The translations under genes were made by a program, and so were the position numbers. A stretch of DNA of 41,524 nt from positions 1-41,524 of the forward strand of contig JAQGOE010000167.1 in the NCBI GenBank assembly GCA_028293725.1. Direction: 5' to 3'. The notes beneath the pieces are model-generated. The model ran no database searches. It was given only the letters and a program-made list of their open reading frames with translations, and was not told the origin of the DNA. The DNA comes from Gammaproteobacteria bacterium. Its GTDB lineage: Bacteria > Pseudomonadota > Gammaproteobacteria > Steroidobacterales > Steroidobacteraceae. Within the stretch, counting starts at the first letter, position 1. Each line of letters begins with the position of its first letter. Shown piece by piece: positions 8,285 to 15,909 of this stretch.

Positions 8285-8932
8285 TTATCGCGTCAGCATC
8301 TCGACGGCGCGCCGTTGCCAATTCTGCGCCAGTCCCGGCATGTCCCGCATCCGTTCCAATTCGGCCCTGGTCGCTTTGCCCCGGGAGATGAGTTCGACGA
8401 GACGTGAAAAGGGAAAAGTTGGATTGAGACGGTCGAGTAGCTCCACTCGATCTCCGGGGTTGATGACGCCAGGCTCCAGAATGCGGTAGTACCAACCGGC
8501 ACGCCCGTTGCGAATCATAGCCTTGGGCATATGTTTATCATTGAAGCGCAAGGCAAGCTTGAAGCAGGGCTGCCGCGGCTGGCACACCTGCATTCGCGTG
8601 CTGCCGATGCCGTGGATGTCACCAACACACAGGTCGCTTTCCGACAGGCCGTCAATGGCCAGATTCTCACCGAACCCACCGGGTACGAGCAGCAGACTAT
8701 GCTGAGGATACTCGCGATTCCATGCGGCGTAGTGCGATGCTGCATATCCGTAGACCGCCTTCTCCGGTCCTCCATGGACGCTCGGATCTGCCTGTTCGTC
8801 GCCCAGGATGCCTGACAGTGTCACCCTGACTGGGCCGACCACGGCGTGCTTCACGAATCCACTCGGCACGTTCTCACTGCCCAGCGGAGCGATCTTTCCC
8901 ACGTGAATTGATGCAATTCGCGGGTCGTTCAC
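8285..8932 (-). CDS. MOSC-domain protein, YiiM-like
   Basis: The protein matches the YiiM layout: a MOSC domain with LGDEQADPSVHGGPEKAVYGY, PGGFGENLAIDGLSESDLCV and the Cys-containing QVCQPRQPCFKLALRF, followed by a short C-terminal alpha domain. MOSC proteins bind molybdenum cofactor or related sulfur/metal groups; E. coli YiiM reduces N-hydroxylated compounds with Moco. The family N-terminus starts near RIASIHVGK, so GTG 8932 is taken; an in-frame ATG at 9010 would add 26 unconserved residues. It ends three bases from the Mo-hydroxylase stop, convergently. Possible cotranscription with 9016-10019 is uncertain because of the 83-bp gap. Confidence 0.88.
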   Translation of the reverse strand: MNDPRIASIHVGKIAPLGSENVPSGFVKHAVVGPVRVTLSGILGDEQADPSVHGGPEKAVYGYAASHYAAWNREYPQHSLLLVPGGFGENLAIDGLSESDLCVGDIHGIGSTRMQVCQPRQPCFKLALRFNDKHMPKAMIRNGRAGWYYRILEPGVINPGDRVELLDRLNPTFPFSRLVELISRGKATRAELERMRDMPGLAQNWQRRAVEMLTR

Positions 8933-9015
8933 CTGTTTTCCCACACTGAGTCGTCCGAAAACCAGCGCTACGCTGAGTCTACAATGTCGAACGCTCGGAT
9001 TGCAGCTCACACGAG

Positions 9016-9657
9016 CTAGCTACGCGCCAATAGTCCCGCGAACGTATCCACCTCGGTCATCATTGCCTCGCCGACGAATTTCATCGTCTCCATCGATCGC
9101 TTACCCGCCTCCGCGTGGCCGGACCCGCATGCGTCGCTCAAGACGATAGGAATAAATCCCAGGTCAGTCGCATGCCGAATGGTCGGCTCGATGCCAATCT
9201 CAACGGCGATCCCGCAAATCGCCACGCCGGTTATTCCGCAGTCTCTCAATGCAAATGCCAGGGGCGTCCCTTCAAAGGCGGACATGGACAGCTTGTCGAG
9301 CACCAAGTCGTCCGCGGTGGGAAGCAGCTCGGGGACGATCGCGGTGCCGGGCGCGTCTCGCAGAAACCAGGGTTTCACCGCCGATGGATCCGAGGTTTTC
9401 TGCCACGACATCGCGCTCCGATATTGCGTTGAGCCCATCCAAGCTTTGGGACACGATAAATGGCGGGTGAACACCACCCTCATCCCAAAACGGCGCGCAG
9501 CGGACAAAGCGACGCCACAGCGCTCGACAATGCGGTCTCCGCCATCAATCTGGCTGCGAATACCGACCTGCATGTCATATATGAGGAGGGCAGTGGACTT
9601 GCGGTCGCACAGATCTGCGAGCTCGACGGGGACTGGCAGATCGTTTGCGTACTTCAT
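9016..9657 (-). CDS. Isochorismatase-fold hydrolase with Gly at the nucleophile position
   Basis: The 213-residue protein has the isochorismatase-like fold: TALLIYDMQVGI with the catalytic Asp near residue 28, the Lys in LVLDKLSMSAFEGTPL, and the strand GVAICGIAVEIGIEPTIRHA. In cysteine hydrolases of this fold the last segment reads T-D/E-x-C-V; here that Cys is Gly, as in the true isochorismatases EntB and PhzD. It therefore should not act through a covalent thioester. The ATG overlaps the preceding stop as ATGA, so it is cotranscribed with the small protein at 9654-10019. Substrate unknown; no siderophore or phenazine genes accompany it. Confidence 0.88.
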   Translation of the reverse strand: MKYANDLPVPVELADLCDRKSTALLIYDMQVGIRSQIDGGDRIVERCGVALSAARRFGMRVVFTRHLSCPKAWMGSTQYRSAMSWQKTSDPSAVKPWFLRDAPGTAIVPELLPTADDLVLDKLSMSAFEGTPLAFALRDCGITGVAICGIAVEIGIEPTIRHATDLGFIPIVLSDACGSGHAEAGKRSMETMKFVGEAMMTEVDTFAGLLARS

Positions 9658-10019
9658 GGCTCGGCTCTCCGGGGGATGATGGAACTCACACCACGCATCG
9701 TCCGATCGAAGGGTTCGCCGACGTCGACCGTCGGGTCAAACAGGAACTCGAGCGGCAGGGGGGAGCCGAGCGCGATAAACTGCCATTCTATGAGCCCCGC
9801 TTTGGTCAGTGGAAAGTCTTCGATGTAGCGCTTCGCCTCATCGACGTCGGCACACTCGAAGACGATTACGACTCCGCCCACATCGGCTCGGGCGTAGTTT
9901 TCGCGGACCACTCCGGCCTTCCAGAGGCGCCAGACATTCGCCACTTCGTCGCGAAGGTAGGGCTTCAGGTCGTCGAGCGTTATGCCTGCTTTAAAGTTGT
10001 CGTAAGCAATGATCTTCAC
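9654..10019 (-). CDS. Small dimeric alpha/beta-barrel protein (muconolactone isomerase/YciI-like), function unknown
   Basis: The 121-residue protein starts VKIIAYDNFKAGITLDDLKPY and has the strand-helix repeat GGVVIVFECADVDEAKRYIEDF expected of ferredoxin-like dimeric barrels, where a muconolactone-isomerase-like subgroup monitors or isomerises small ring compounds. GTG 10019 is chosen because GGAG precedes it by about seven bases and the strand begins directly there; the longer ATG start at 10076 adds unlike sequence. It overlaps the isochorismatase-fold gene by ATGA. The pairing suggests one small catabolic step, but I do not assign a reaction. Confidence 0.75.
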   Translation of the reverse strand: MKIIAYDNFKAGITLDDLKPYLRDEVANVWRLWKAGVVRENYARADVGGVVIVFECADVDEAKRYIEDFPLTKAGLIEWQFIALGSPLPLEFLFDPTVDVGEPFDRTMRGVSSIIPRRAEP

Positions 10020-10105
10020 AATGAGGCTCCGGATGGCGCAGCTGTTCAGCTTCCAACAGGATGCGAGACGGTTCAACGAACCAAACGGTGCGTAAGCGGG
10101 AAACC

Positions 10106-10966
10106 TCAGGCATTCGGATCGTTGGCATCCGGATAGAACAACTGTTCGCCGTCGATTTTGTAGTGGGCGATGTCCGCTTGCCCCGCTGGCGAAATCAGGT
10201 AGTCGATGAACTGCTGGCCCAGGTCCTTCTTTGCGCTGGGATGCTTCTCGGGATTCACCAACATTACTCCGTATTGATTGAACATCCGGTTATCGCCTTG
10301 AACCGCAATTTCCAGGTTGCCCCTGTTCTCGAAGTGAATCCAGGTGGCGCGATCAGAAAGCACATAGGCATCGATCGCACTGGCGGCATTGAGAGCGGCT
10401 CCCATTCCCTGGCCGATGGCTTTGTACCACGGCCCCCGTTCCTTATCGATATTGACGCCGGAGTCTTTCCAGAGATCGAGCTCTGCCATATGCGTGCCTG
10501 AATTATCGCCGCGTGAGACGAAAGGGAATTTGTTAGCCGCGATGATTTGCAGCGCGCGGATGATATTTCCCATCCCGGCGACGCCCGCCGGATCGCTCTT
10601 GGGCCCGATCAGTACGAAATCGTTGTACATGACCGGGTAGCGTTTCAAACTTTCGCCCTCGGCAATGAATTTCAATTCCGCCGGTTTCGCGTGCACAAAG
10701 ACTACGTCAGCGTCGCCACGCCGGCCGGTGTCCAGGGCCTGGCCCGTGCCCTGGGCGATGACTTTTACAGTGATGCCGGTCTTCTGCTTCACAATGGGGA
10801 GCAGGTAATCAAACAGCCCGGAGTCTTGAGTTGAGGTTGTCGAGGCGACCACGATCGACTTATCGGCTTCTGCCGCCTGCGACGCAGTTACGAATGCTAT
10901 AGCGCTGAGTGCAATGGCGAGAATGATTGCACGACGAGTGTTCTGCAGCTTTCTCATCAGGTTCAT
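10106..10966 (-). CDS. tupA: TupA-type tungstate (or molybdate) periplasmic binding protein
   Basis: The 286-residue protein has an N-terminal signal peptide (about residues 10-32, cut after SQAAEA), then the family-defining TTSTQDSGLFDYLLP, which contributes oxyanion contacts in TupA/WtpA-like proteins. GDADVVFVHAKPAE and SRGDNSGTHMAELDLWK, also conserved, follow. It captures tungstate, and in some relatives molybdate or vanadate, for the TupBC channel. It is third in the operon tupB-tupC-tupA, 17 bp after tupC. Its neighbours are a molybdopterin hydroxylase and a MOSC protein. Specificity for W over Mo is family-based and not proved here. Confidence 0.9.
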   Translation of the reverse strand: MNLMRKLQNTRRAIILAIALSAIAFVTASQAAEADKSIVVASTTSTQDSGLFDYLLPIVKQKTGITVKVIAQGTGQALDTGRRGDADVVFVHAKPAELKFIAEGESLKRYPVMYNDFVLIGPKSDPAGVAGMGNIIRALQIIAANKFPFVSRGDNSGTHMAELDLWKDSGVNIDKERGPWYKAIGQGMGAALNAASAIDAYVLSDRATWIHFENRGNLEIAVQGDNRMFNQYGVMLVNPEKHPSAKKDLGQQFIDYLISPAGQADIAHYKIDGEQLFYPDANDPNA

Positions 10967-10983
10967 GAGTTTCTCAGCCCTTT

Positions 10984-11712
10984 TTAGACCAACAGCTCGC
11001 CGGCAATAAATCTTCTGGCATCGTCGGTCATCGGATTTGAAAGGATCTTCTCCGCCGGCCCAGCCTCGATAACGCGGCCACGGTGCAGTAGCACGATCTC
11101 GCCGGCGAGGCGCTTCGCCTCCCCAAGATCGTGTGTGGCCATTACCACCTTGACTCCCCCTGCGCTCACGTTACGCACGATGTCCTCGATAGCCTTGGTC
11201 GCGGCTGGATCCAGGCTCGCTGTAGGCTCGTCAAGAAACAAGACAGCAGGATTGCGCGCAAGGGCCCGGGCGAGGGCAAGTCGCTGCTGCTCGCCGCCCG
11301 AGAGCCGTCGCGCCGGCCGCCGCTCGAGACCACTGAGACCAACCAACGACAGTAGTTCGGCAACTCGGCGATCGTGTTCAATGCGTGGCACACCGGCCAC
11401 CTCAAGGCCGTAGCGGATGTTGTCCGCCGTGCTCCTCCGAAGCATCACGGGTCGCTGGAAGACGATGGCACGCTGCGTTGGAGGCGATTGCTCAAGAGCT
11501 CCCCAGGTAATCGTTCCGCCCGAGACTGGAATCAGCCCCATCGCGGCACGCAGAAGCGTCGTCTTTCCGGAACCGTTCGGACCGATCACCACGGTAGGAA
11601 GGCCAGGGCCGATCGTGATGGAGATTCGATCCAAGACCTTTACTGCTCCCGAGTTAATTTGGACCTCGGAGAATACGATCGGTAAGTCCGCGGTGGGCAG
11701 GCGCGCACTCAT
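10984..11712 (-). CDS. tupC: TupC-type ABC transporter ATPase
   Basis: The 242-residue protein is a standard ABC ATPase: Walker A GPNGSGKTTL near residue 43, Q-loop FQRPVML, signature LSGGEQQRLALARAL, Walker B VLFLDEPTASLD and switch His in MATHDLGEAKRLA. It energises oxyanion uptake with TupB and TupA. Its ATG overlaps the tupB stop as ATGA. It has no C-terminal MOP/TOBE extension of the kind ModC carries, which fits the Tup rather than the Mod type. Confidence 0.92.
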   Translation of the reverse strand: MSARLPTADLPIVFSEVQINSGAVKVLDRISITIGPGLPTVVIGPNGSGKTTLLRAAMGLIPVSGGTITWGALEQSPPTQRAIVFQRPVMLRRSTADNIRYGLEVAGVPRIEHDRRVAELLSLVGLSGLERRPARRLSGGEQQRLALARALARNPAVLFLDEPTASLDPAATKAIEDIVRNVSAGGVKVVMATHDLGEAKRLAGEIVLLHRGRVIEAGPAEKILSNPMTDDARRFIAGELLV

Positions 11713-12401
11713 CCGGCGATGCGCTCGCCAGCGCGCCGCATGCTCCAGGCTAGAATATTTATCAGGACGATGATGAAGATGAGGATGAGTCCGAGGCCCA
11801 TCGCCAGCGGCAAATTGCCTTTCGAGGTTTCCAACGCGATTGTGGTCGTCATCGTGCGCGTGAAGCCCTCGATATTCCCGCCGACCATGATTATCGCGCC
11901 CACCTCCGCGGCCGCCCTCCCAAATCCCGCAAGCAGAGCTGTCACGAGAGAAAATCGAGCATCCCAGAGGAGTGTCGAAATCCGACGCAACGGACGGACG
12001 TTCATCGCGGCGAGTTCGTCGCGGTACTCGACCCAGAGATCTTCAATCGTTTGGCGGGCAAGTGCGGAGACGATGGGAATCACCAGGATAGTTTGTGCGA
12101 TCACCATCGCCGTCGGCGTAAAGAGCAAGCCCCACGCTCCTAGGGGCCCGGACCGTGATAGTGCTAGATATATCGCCAACCCAACCACGACCGGCGGCAG
12201 ACCCATGAGCGCATTGAGTGTCACAATCACCGCTTCTCGGCCGCGAAATCGAGTCAGTGCAATTATGGCACCCAATGGCAGTCCTATCAGTGCGGCTAAC
12301 AACGTCGCGCTTAGGCTGATCAGCAATGATAGCTCCACGATCGCAAGTAGCGTTGGATCGGCAGAGAGTATGAGCTGCAGAGCGGAAGGGTCGTTCGGCA
12401 T
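11709..12401 (-). CDS. tupB: TupB-type ABC transporter permease
   Basis: The 230-residue membrane protein has about five hydrophobic segments and the permease EAA-like loop ELAAMNVRPLRRISTLLWDA that docks on the ATPase, followed by GFGRAAAEVGAIIMVGGNIEGFTR, characteristic of Tup/Wtp/Mod permeases. It is the first gene of the tupBCA operon. Upstream lies a 300-bp region shared with the divergent histidine kinase. It forms the inner-membrane tungstate or molybdate channel. Confidence 0.92.
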   Translation of the reverse strand: MPNDPSALQLILSADPTLLAIVELSLLISLSATLLAALIGLPLGAIIALTRFRGREAVIVTLNALMGLPPVVVGLAIYLALSRSGPLGAWGLLFTPTAMVIAQTILVIPIVSALARQTIEDLWVEYRDELAAMNVRPLRRISTLLWDARFSLVTALLAGFGRAAAEVGAIIMVGGNIEGFTRTMTTTIALETSKGNLPLAMGLGLILIFIIVLINILAWSMRRAGERIAG

Positions 12402-12511
12402 CGTTGGCTACAACGGTCTCACTTCTGCTCCACACTGAACTGAGTCTGCCACGTTGCACGCGCACTCATCGTCGGTAACTCCGTTCAAATTATAAGTGCG
12501 CTCATTATAAG

Positions 12512-12527
12512 CACACACACACACACA
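12512..12527. repeat. (CA)8 dinucleotide repeat
   Basis: Eight uninterrupted CA units lie about 110 bp upstream of tupB, next to paired ATTATAAG sequences that could serve as promoter -10 or operator elements. Length change by slippage could alter spacing in the promoter region; no evidence of phase variation is visible in a single sequence. Confidence 0.7.
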
Positions 12528-12669
12528 TACACTCCGGCTTCAACTGCATGCGCTCGGCGACGAGCGCGCCGTAAAGACCGGACGCAACGACCTGAGGCTC
12601 TCCCTGCGGTGTGAGCTTCCACCCGAAGTCGCCAAATCGGCGACATAAGTCACCGGACGGGTTATTCTG

Positions 12670-12696
12670 GAACCCACAAAGAGAAGAGGTGGGTTC
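12670..12696 (+). promoter_or_regulatory. Perfect 8-bp inverted repeat enclosing the kinase ribosome-binding region
   Basis: GAACCCAC at 12670-12677 pairs perfectly with GTGGGTTC at 12689-12696, leaving the purine-rich loop AAAGAGAAGAG. The only Shine-Dalgarno-like sequence before the ATG at 12703 is this GAAGAGG, so a hairpin in the mRNA would present or hide it. It may equally be a DNA operator. Confidence 0.55.
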
Positions 12697-12702
12697 TGTC
12701 GG

Positions 12703-14181
12703 ATGCGGCGCGCCCTGAACACCCTGGTTGGACGGCTGGCGATCCTGCAGCTGCTCATCTACGCACTGCTCCTGCCGGTGCTGTTCTATGGGCTGGACTC
12801 GGTGGCCCGGACGAACGCGCTCAACACCTTCACTCGGCACGCTCGTGCCTACACGAGTTCGCTCGCAAAGGCGCTCGAGCTGGGCGACGTTCTCGAGTCG
12901 CCTAGCCGAACGGTTGTCTTTCTTGATGGCAGCGTAGAGGGAGGCGGATGTGTCTACGCTGCTTTAGATCTCAATGGACGGCTGTTCGGTAGCTCCGTGA
13001 CCGAGATACCGGCGTGGGTTCAGAGTCGCGGCGACGATGTCGAATTTGCGAAGTCGCCGGATGGTACCTACGCCGTAGCCGTCCCGATTCGGCGTGTCGG
13101 TGCGGCTGGCACGCTGTATCTGGGCTTTGACAAGCGGCCGACGCTCGAACAACTCAGTGCCGCTCGCAACCAGATCATTGAGGCGCTGGTCGCATACGCA
13201 ATGGCCTCTGTTTTCGTGGCGGTGCTGTTGGCCCGACTCGTTTCCCGGCCGTTGACGCAGTTGCAGACGGCATCCCGCCAGGTCGCGCGCGGAAACTCGA
13301 TCGCGCATTTGGGCACCGATAGCAAGATGGTCGAGATTGTGGAACTCTCCAGAGACCTCGAGCTCATGCGCAGCGAACTCGTGGGCACCGCCGAGCAACT
13401 CCGCACAGAAATGCAGAAGCGTCAGATCGAACAGGCCGAGCGCGCGAGGTTGGAAAACCACCTGCGGCATGAGCAACGTCTCGCCACGATTGGCACCTTC
13501 GCGGGCGGACTTGCGCACGAGTTCAACAATATCCTGGTCCCGATGATCCTCTATACCGAGGAGGCGCTGGATGAGATCGATGCCGACCACCGTGCGCGAC
13601 CCAACCTCGATCGGGTACTGAAGGCGGCGACGCGCGCCAGCAGCGTCATCTCGAAATTGCTGGCATTCAGTCGACCCATGGCCGAGCGCCCTCCCGAGCC
13701 AGTGGACCTCGCCGTCGTGGTCCGTGAAGCACTCGATCTATCCCAGGCGCTGATCCCTCCGAACGTAGAGTTGAAGCAGGAAATCGCTCCTGCGGCCGAA
13801 CGGGTGTTGGGAGACGCGACGCTTTTGAATCAAGTCGTCCTTAATTTGTGCTCCAATGCTGTCCAGGCCATGCGTGACAGGGGTGGTACGTTGACCGTAG
13901 CCGTACTGGCGCGGGACAGGTCCACCGCTGACACACTGCCGGGTACCACACCCCGGGTGCTCGAACTGCGTGTCAAGGATACCGGCCATGGTATGAACCC
14001 GCAGACCCAAGGGCGTGTTTTCGAGCCTTTTTTCACGACTCGGGAGGTAGGCGAGGGGTCCGGTCTTGGCCTGTCAATCGTGCATGGCATTGTGGCCAGC
14101 ATGGGCGGAACGATTTCGGTCGCCAGCACACTGGGGATGGGTACCGAGTTTGTTGTCGAGTTACCTGCCGTTGTAGGGTAG
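12703..14181 (+). CDS. Membrane sensor histidine kinase
   Basis: The 492-residue protein has TM1 at about 10-31, a periplasmic sensor region at about 32-158, TM2 at about 159-178, a HAMP region (ARLVSRPLTQLQTASRQVARG) and a HisKA domain with His272 in LAHEFNNILVP. The ATPase domain has N-box NLCSNAVQAM, G1 DTGHGMNP, F-box FEPFFTT and G2 GSGLGLSIVHGIV. The HEFNN type is close to NtrB/DctB-like kinases. A single-domain response regulator follows 46 bp downstream. The divergent tupBCA operon and the downstream PstS-like gene suggest an oxyanion signal, which is inference only. Confidence 0.93.
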   Translation: MRRALNTLVGRLAILQLLIYALLLPVLFYGLDSVARTNALNTFTRHARAYTSSLAKALELGDVLESPSRTVVFLDGSVEGGGCVYAALDLNGRLFGSSVTEIPAWVQSRGDDVEFAKSPDGTYAVAVPIRRVGAAGTLYLGFDKRPTLEQLSAARNQIIEALVAYAMASVFVAVLLARLVSRPLTQLQTASRQVARGNSIAHLGTDSKMVEIVELSRDLELMRSELVGTAEQLRTEMQKRQIEQAERARLENHLRHEQRLATIGTFAGGLAHEFNNILVPMILYTEEALDEIDADHRARPNLDRVLKAATRASSVISKLLAFSRPMAERPPEPVDLAVVVREALDLSQALIPPNVELKQEIAPAAERVLGDATLLNQVVLNLCSNAVQAMRDRGGTLTVAVLARDRSTADTLPGTTPRVLELRVKDTGHGMNPQTQGRVFEPFFTTREVGEGSGLGLSIVHGIVASMGGTISVASTLGMGTEFVVELPAVVG

Positions 14182-14227
14182 ACGCCAGCCCGGTAGCGAC
14201 AAACGGGCTGCGTGTATCGGAGGTGCG

Positions 14228-14626
14228 ATGCCATCAGTGCTTGTAATCGATGATGAAGCCGACGTCCGCGATTCCATCGGACAGGTACTGGGTCGCGCCG
14301 GATTCGAGGTCATGACGGCGGACAACGGCCTCTCCGGTATCCAGGGCTTCTTCAGTCGCCCCGCCGATGTGGTGATCGTGGACGTCATCATGCCCCGGAG
14401 CAACGGCATCGAGGTGATCACGAAGATTAGATCGAGCTACCCCGGTGCGCGGATCATCGCCATCACGGGCGGGGGTAATTTCGGACCCTTTGGATACAAA
14501 CCTGGAACGCTCGTCACCGACGCCTACCTCGCTTCTGCAACTCAATCGGGCGCGGACGCTGTGATGACGAAGCCATTTCATCGCAAGGAGTTGATTGCGT
14601 TGGTGCGCAGCCTGGTTAAGAACTGA
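14228..14626 (+). CDS. Single-domain (CheY-like) response regulator
   Basis: The 132-residue protein is only a receiver domain: acidic pair DDE at 8-10, phosphorylation site Asp52 in VVIVDVIMPRSNG, Thr in IAITGGG and the conserved Lys in MTKPFHRKEL. Between the Thr and Lys sites it carries a longer loop than usual (NFGPFGYKPGTLVTDAYLAS). It lacks an output domain, so it must act by protein contact or in a relay. It pairs with the kinase just upstream and is convergent with the PstS-like gene nine bases away. Confidence 0.92.
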   Translation: MPSVLVIDDEADVRDSIGQVLGRAGFEVMTADNGLSGIQGFFSRPADVVIVDVIMPRSNGIEVITKIRSSYPGARIIAITGGGNFGPFGYKPGTLVTDAYLASATQSGADAVMTKPFHRKELIALVRSLVKN

Positions 14627-14635
14627 CCTCGAGAA

Positions 14636-15721
14636 TCAACGCTGCAAACGCGCGACGGCTGCTCGTTGCGCCAGAAGTTCCGGCATGGGCAACGGTACGA
14701 GACCTTCATCGGGAAGATAACCGTGCGCGCCGGCCGCGCAGAAACTCAGGAACTCCGCGGCATAGTCTGCGAGTCCGGTGGTCGTCTTCAGATGCGCCTC
14801 TTTCACATAGATGAAAAGTGGCCGGGATAGCGGATAGGTTCCCAACGGGATCGTGGCTCGGGAAGGGGCAATTCCGTTGACCGTCTCGGCGTGAATCCGG
14901 TTTTGAAATTGCTCGAGGTACGAGTAAGTCAGAATGCCGGTCGCGCCGGGGTTGCTTGCAAGCTTGCCAAGAATCAACTCCACGTTGTCAACATCCGTCC
15001 ACCGGCCATCCTTGCGGACCGCCGCGCAGGTCGTTTGCTGTCCTTCAGAGTGTACCGACAGCTTCGCCAAAGCGGCTTTGCAGCTGGGCTCCATGACGAG
15101 CTCGACGAAGGCATCGCGTGTGCCGTGGCCGTTGGCAGGGCCAATGAGTTGAATGGGTCGAGCGGGCAGGGCCGGGTCGATGTCCTGCCAATTACGGTAG
15201 GGATTGGCAATCAGGCGACCTTCGATGGGCACGAATTCTGCGGCCGCACGCCACAGTTGATCGAGTGTGACGTTGAAAGTTGCCACCTTCAGGGCGTTCG
15301 CCAGGATGAGGCTGTCGTAGCCGATCCGAATCTCGGCGATCTCTCGCACCCCATTCTGGACACAGGACGCTCTTTCCGCGTCCGAGATGGGCCGAGACGC
15401 GTTGCTCACGTCAGGCGTCTCGGGGCTGGCCCCCGCACAGAACAGTCTGAATCCTTCCGAAGTACTCGTCGAGCGGACCACTGGTGTGGGAAACGGTCCG
15501 GACTTGGCAAAATGCTCGGCGACGATAGCGCTGAACGGATACACGGTTGAGGAGCCCACCACCGTAATTTCGCCGCGAGCACCACCCTCGGACGGCGTCG
15601 AAGCGATGCACATGATCACAAGCAAAAATAAGCGCACTTCGCGTGCTGTTGTGACGCGCTTAACTCGCGTGCCCCATTCTGCTTCTTCATCCGAGGGCAC
15701 CGCAGGCTCCCGTTTCTTCAT
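14636..15721 (-). CDS. PstS-like phosphate/oxyanion-binding protein
   Basis: The 361-residue protein has an unusual charged N-terminus, then a hydrophobic signal (VRLFLLVIMCIASTPSEGG) and the PstS/SphX signature TVVGSSTVYPFSAIVAEHF. Next come FRLFCAGASPETPDVSNASRPI and the conserved CVQNGVREIAEIRIGYDS. This fold binds phosphate in the periplasm. No pstCAB genes are present here, so it may act with transporters elsewhere or as a sensor partner for the adjacent two-component pair. ATG 15721 is preceded by GGTGA; GTG 15727 and a longer ATG are alternatives. Confidence 0.85.
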   Translation of the reverse strand: MKKREPAVPSDEEAEWGTRVKRVTTAREVRLFLLVIMCIASTPSEGGARGEITVVGSSTVYPFSAIVAEHFAKSGPFPTPVVRSTSTSEGFRLFCAGASPETPDVSNASRPISDAERASCVQNGVREIAEIRIGYDSLILANALKVATFNVTLDQLWRAAAEFVPIEGRLIANPYRNWQDIDPALPARPIQLIGPANGHGTRDAFVELVMEPSCKAALAKLSVHSEGQQTTCAAVRKDGRWTDVDNVELILGKLASNPGATGILTYSYLEQFQNRIHAETVNGIAPSRATIPLGTYPLSRPLFIYVKEAHLKTTTGLADYAAEFLSFCAAGAHGYLPDEGLVPLPMPELLAQRAAVARLQR

Positions 15722-15909
15722 GATCTTCACCGATAGAATCTCATCCCATGGGATCTTGGAGCAACTGCGTACGTGACGGCCCCGCATTCGCAGCGGACGG
15801 TTGGTTCCCCTGCAATATAGCGCTTCCAGGCACAATCGCGTGCCAATCCGGCGCTCAGCGTGGTATTCGTTCCAATGGACGTGTCTCGATTCCAGGCGTT
15901 CGGTGTCAG

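Larger units (their letters stand above)
12402..12702. other. Divergent intergenic region between tupB and the histidine kinase
   Basis: About 300 bp hold no convincing gene but much structure: two copies of ATTATAAG (12489-12496 and 12504-12511) 15 bp apart, a (CA)8 run at 12512-12527, an inverted repeat GTCGCC-AAATC-GGCGAC at 12628-12644, and a perfect 8-bp inverted repeat at 12670-12696 just before the kinase start. Promoters for tupBCA and for the kinase must lie here. A 111-codon minus-strand frame across it ends in a low-complexity CVCVC tail and is not accepted as a gene. Confidence 0.6.

Noticed and set aside
12505..12840. A 111-codon minus-strand frame across the tupB/kinase gap
   Set aside because: It overlaps the kinase N-terminus, has no recognised domain, and its C-terminus is just the translated CA repeat.
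15825..15850. Minus-strand TTGGCACG...TTGTGC as a sigma-54 promoter for the PstS-like gene
   Set aside because: GG and GC are separated by eleven bases; sigma-54 needs ten.
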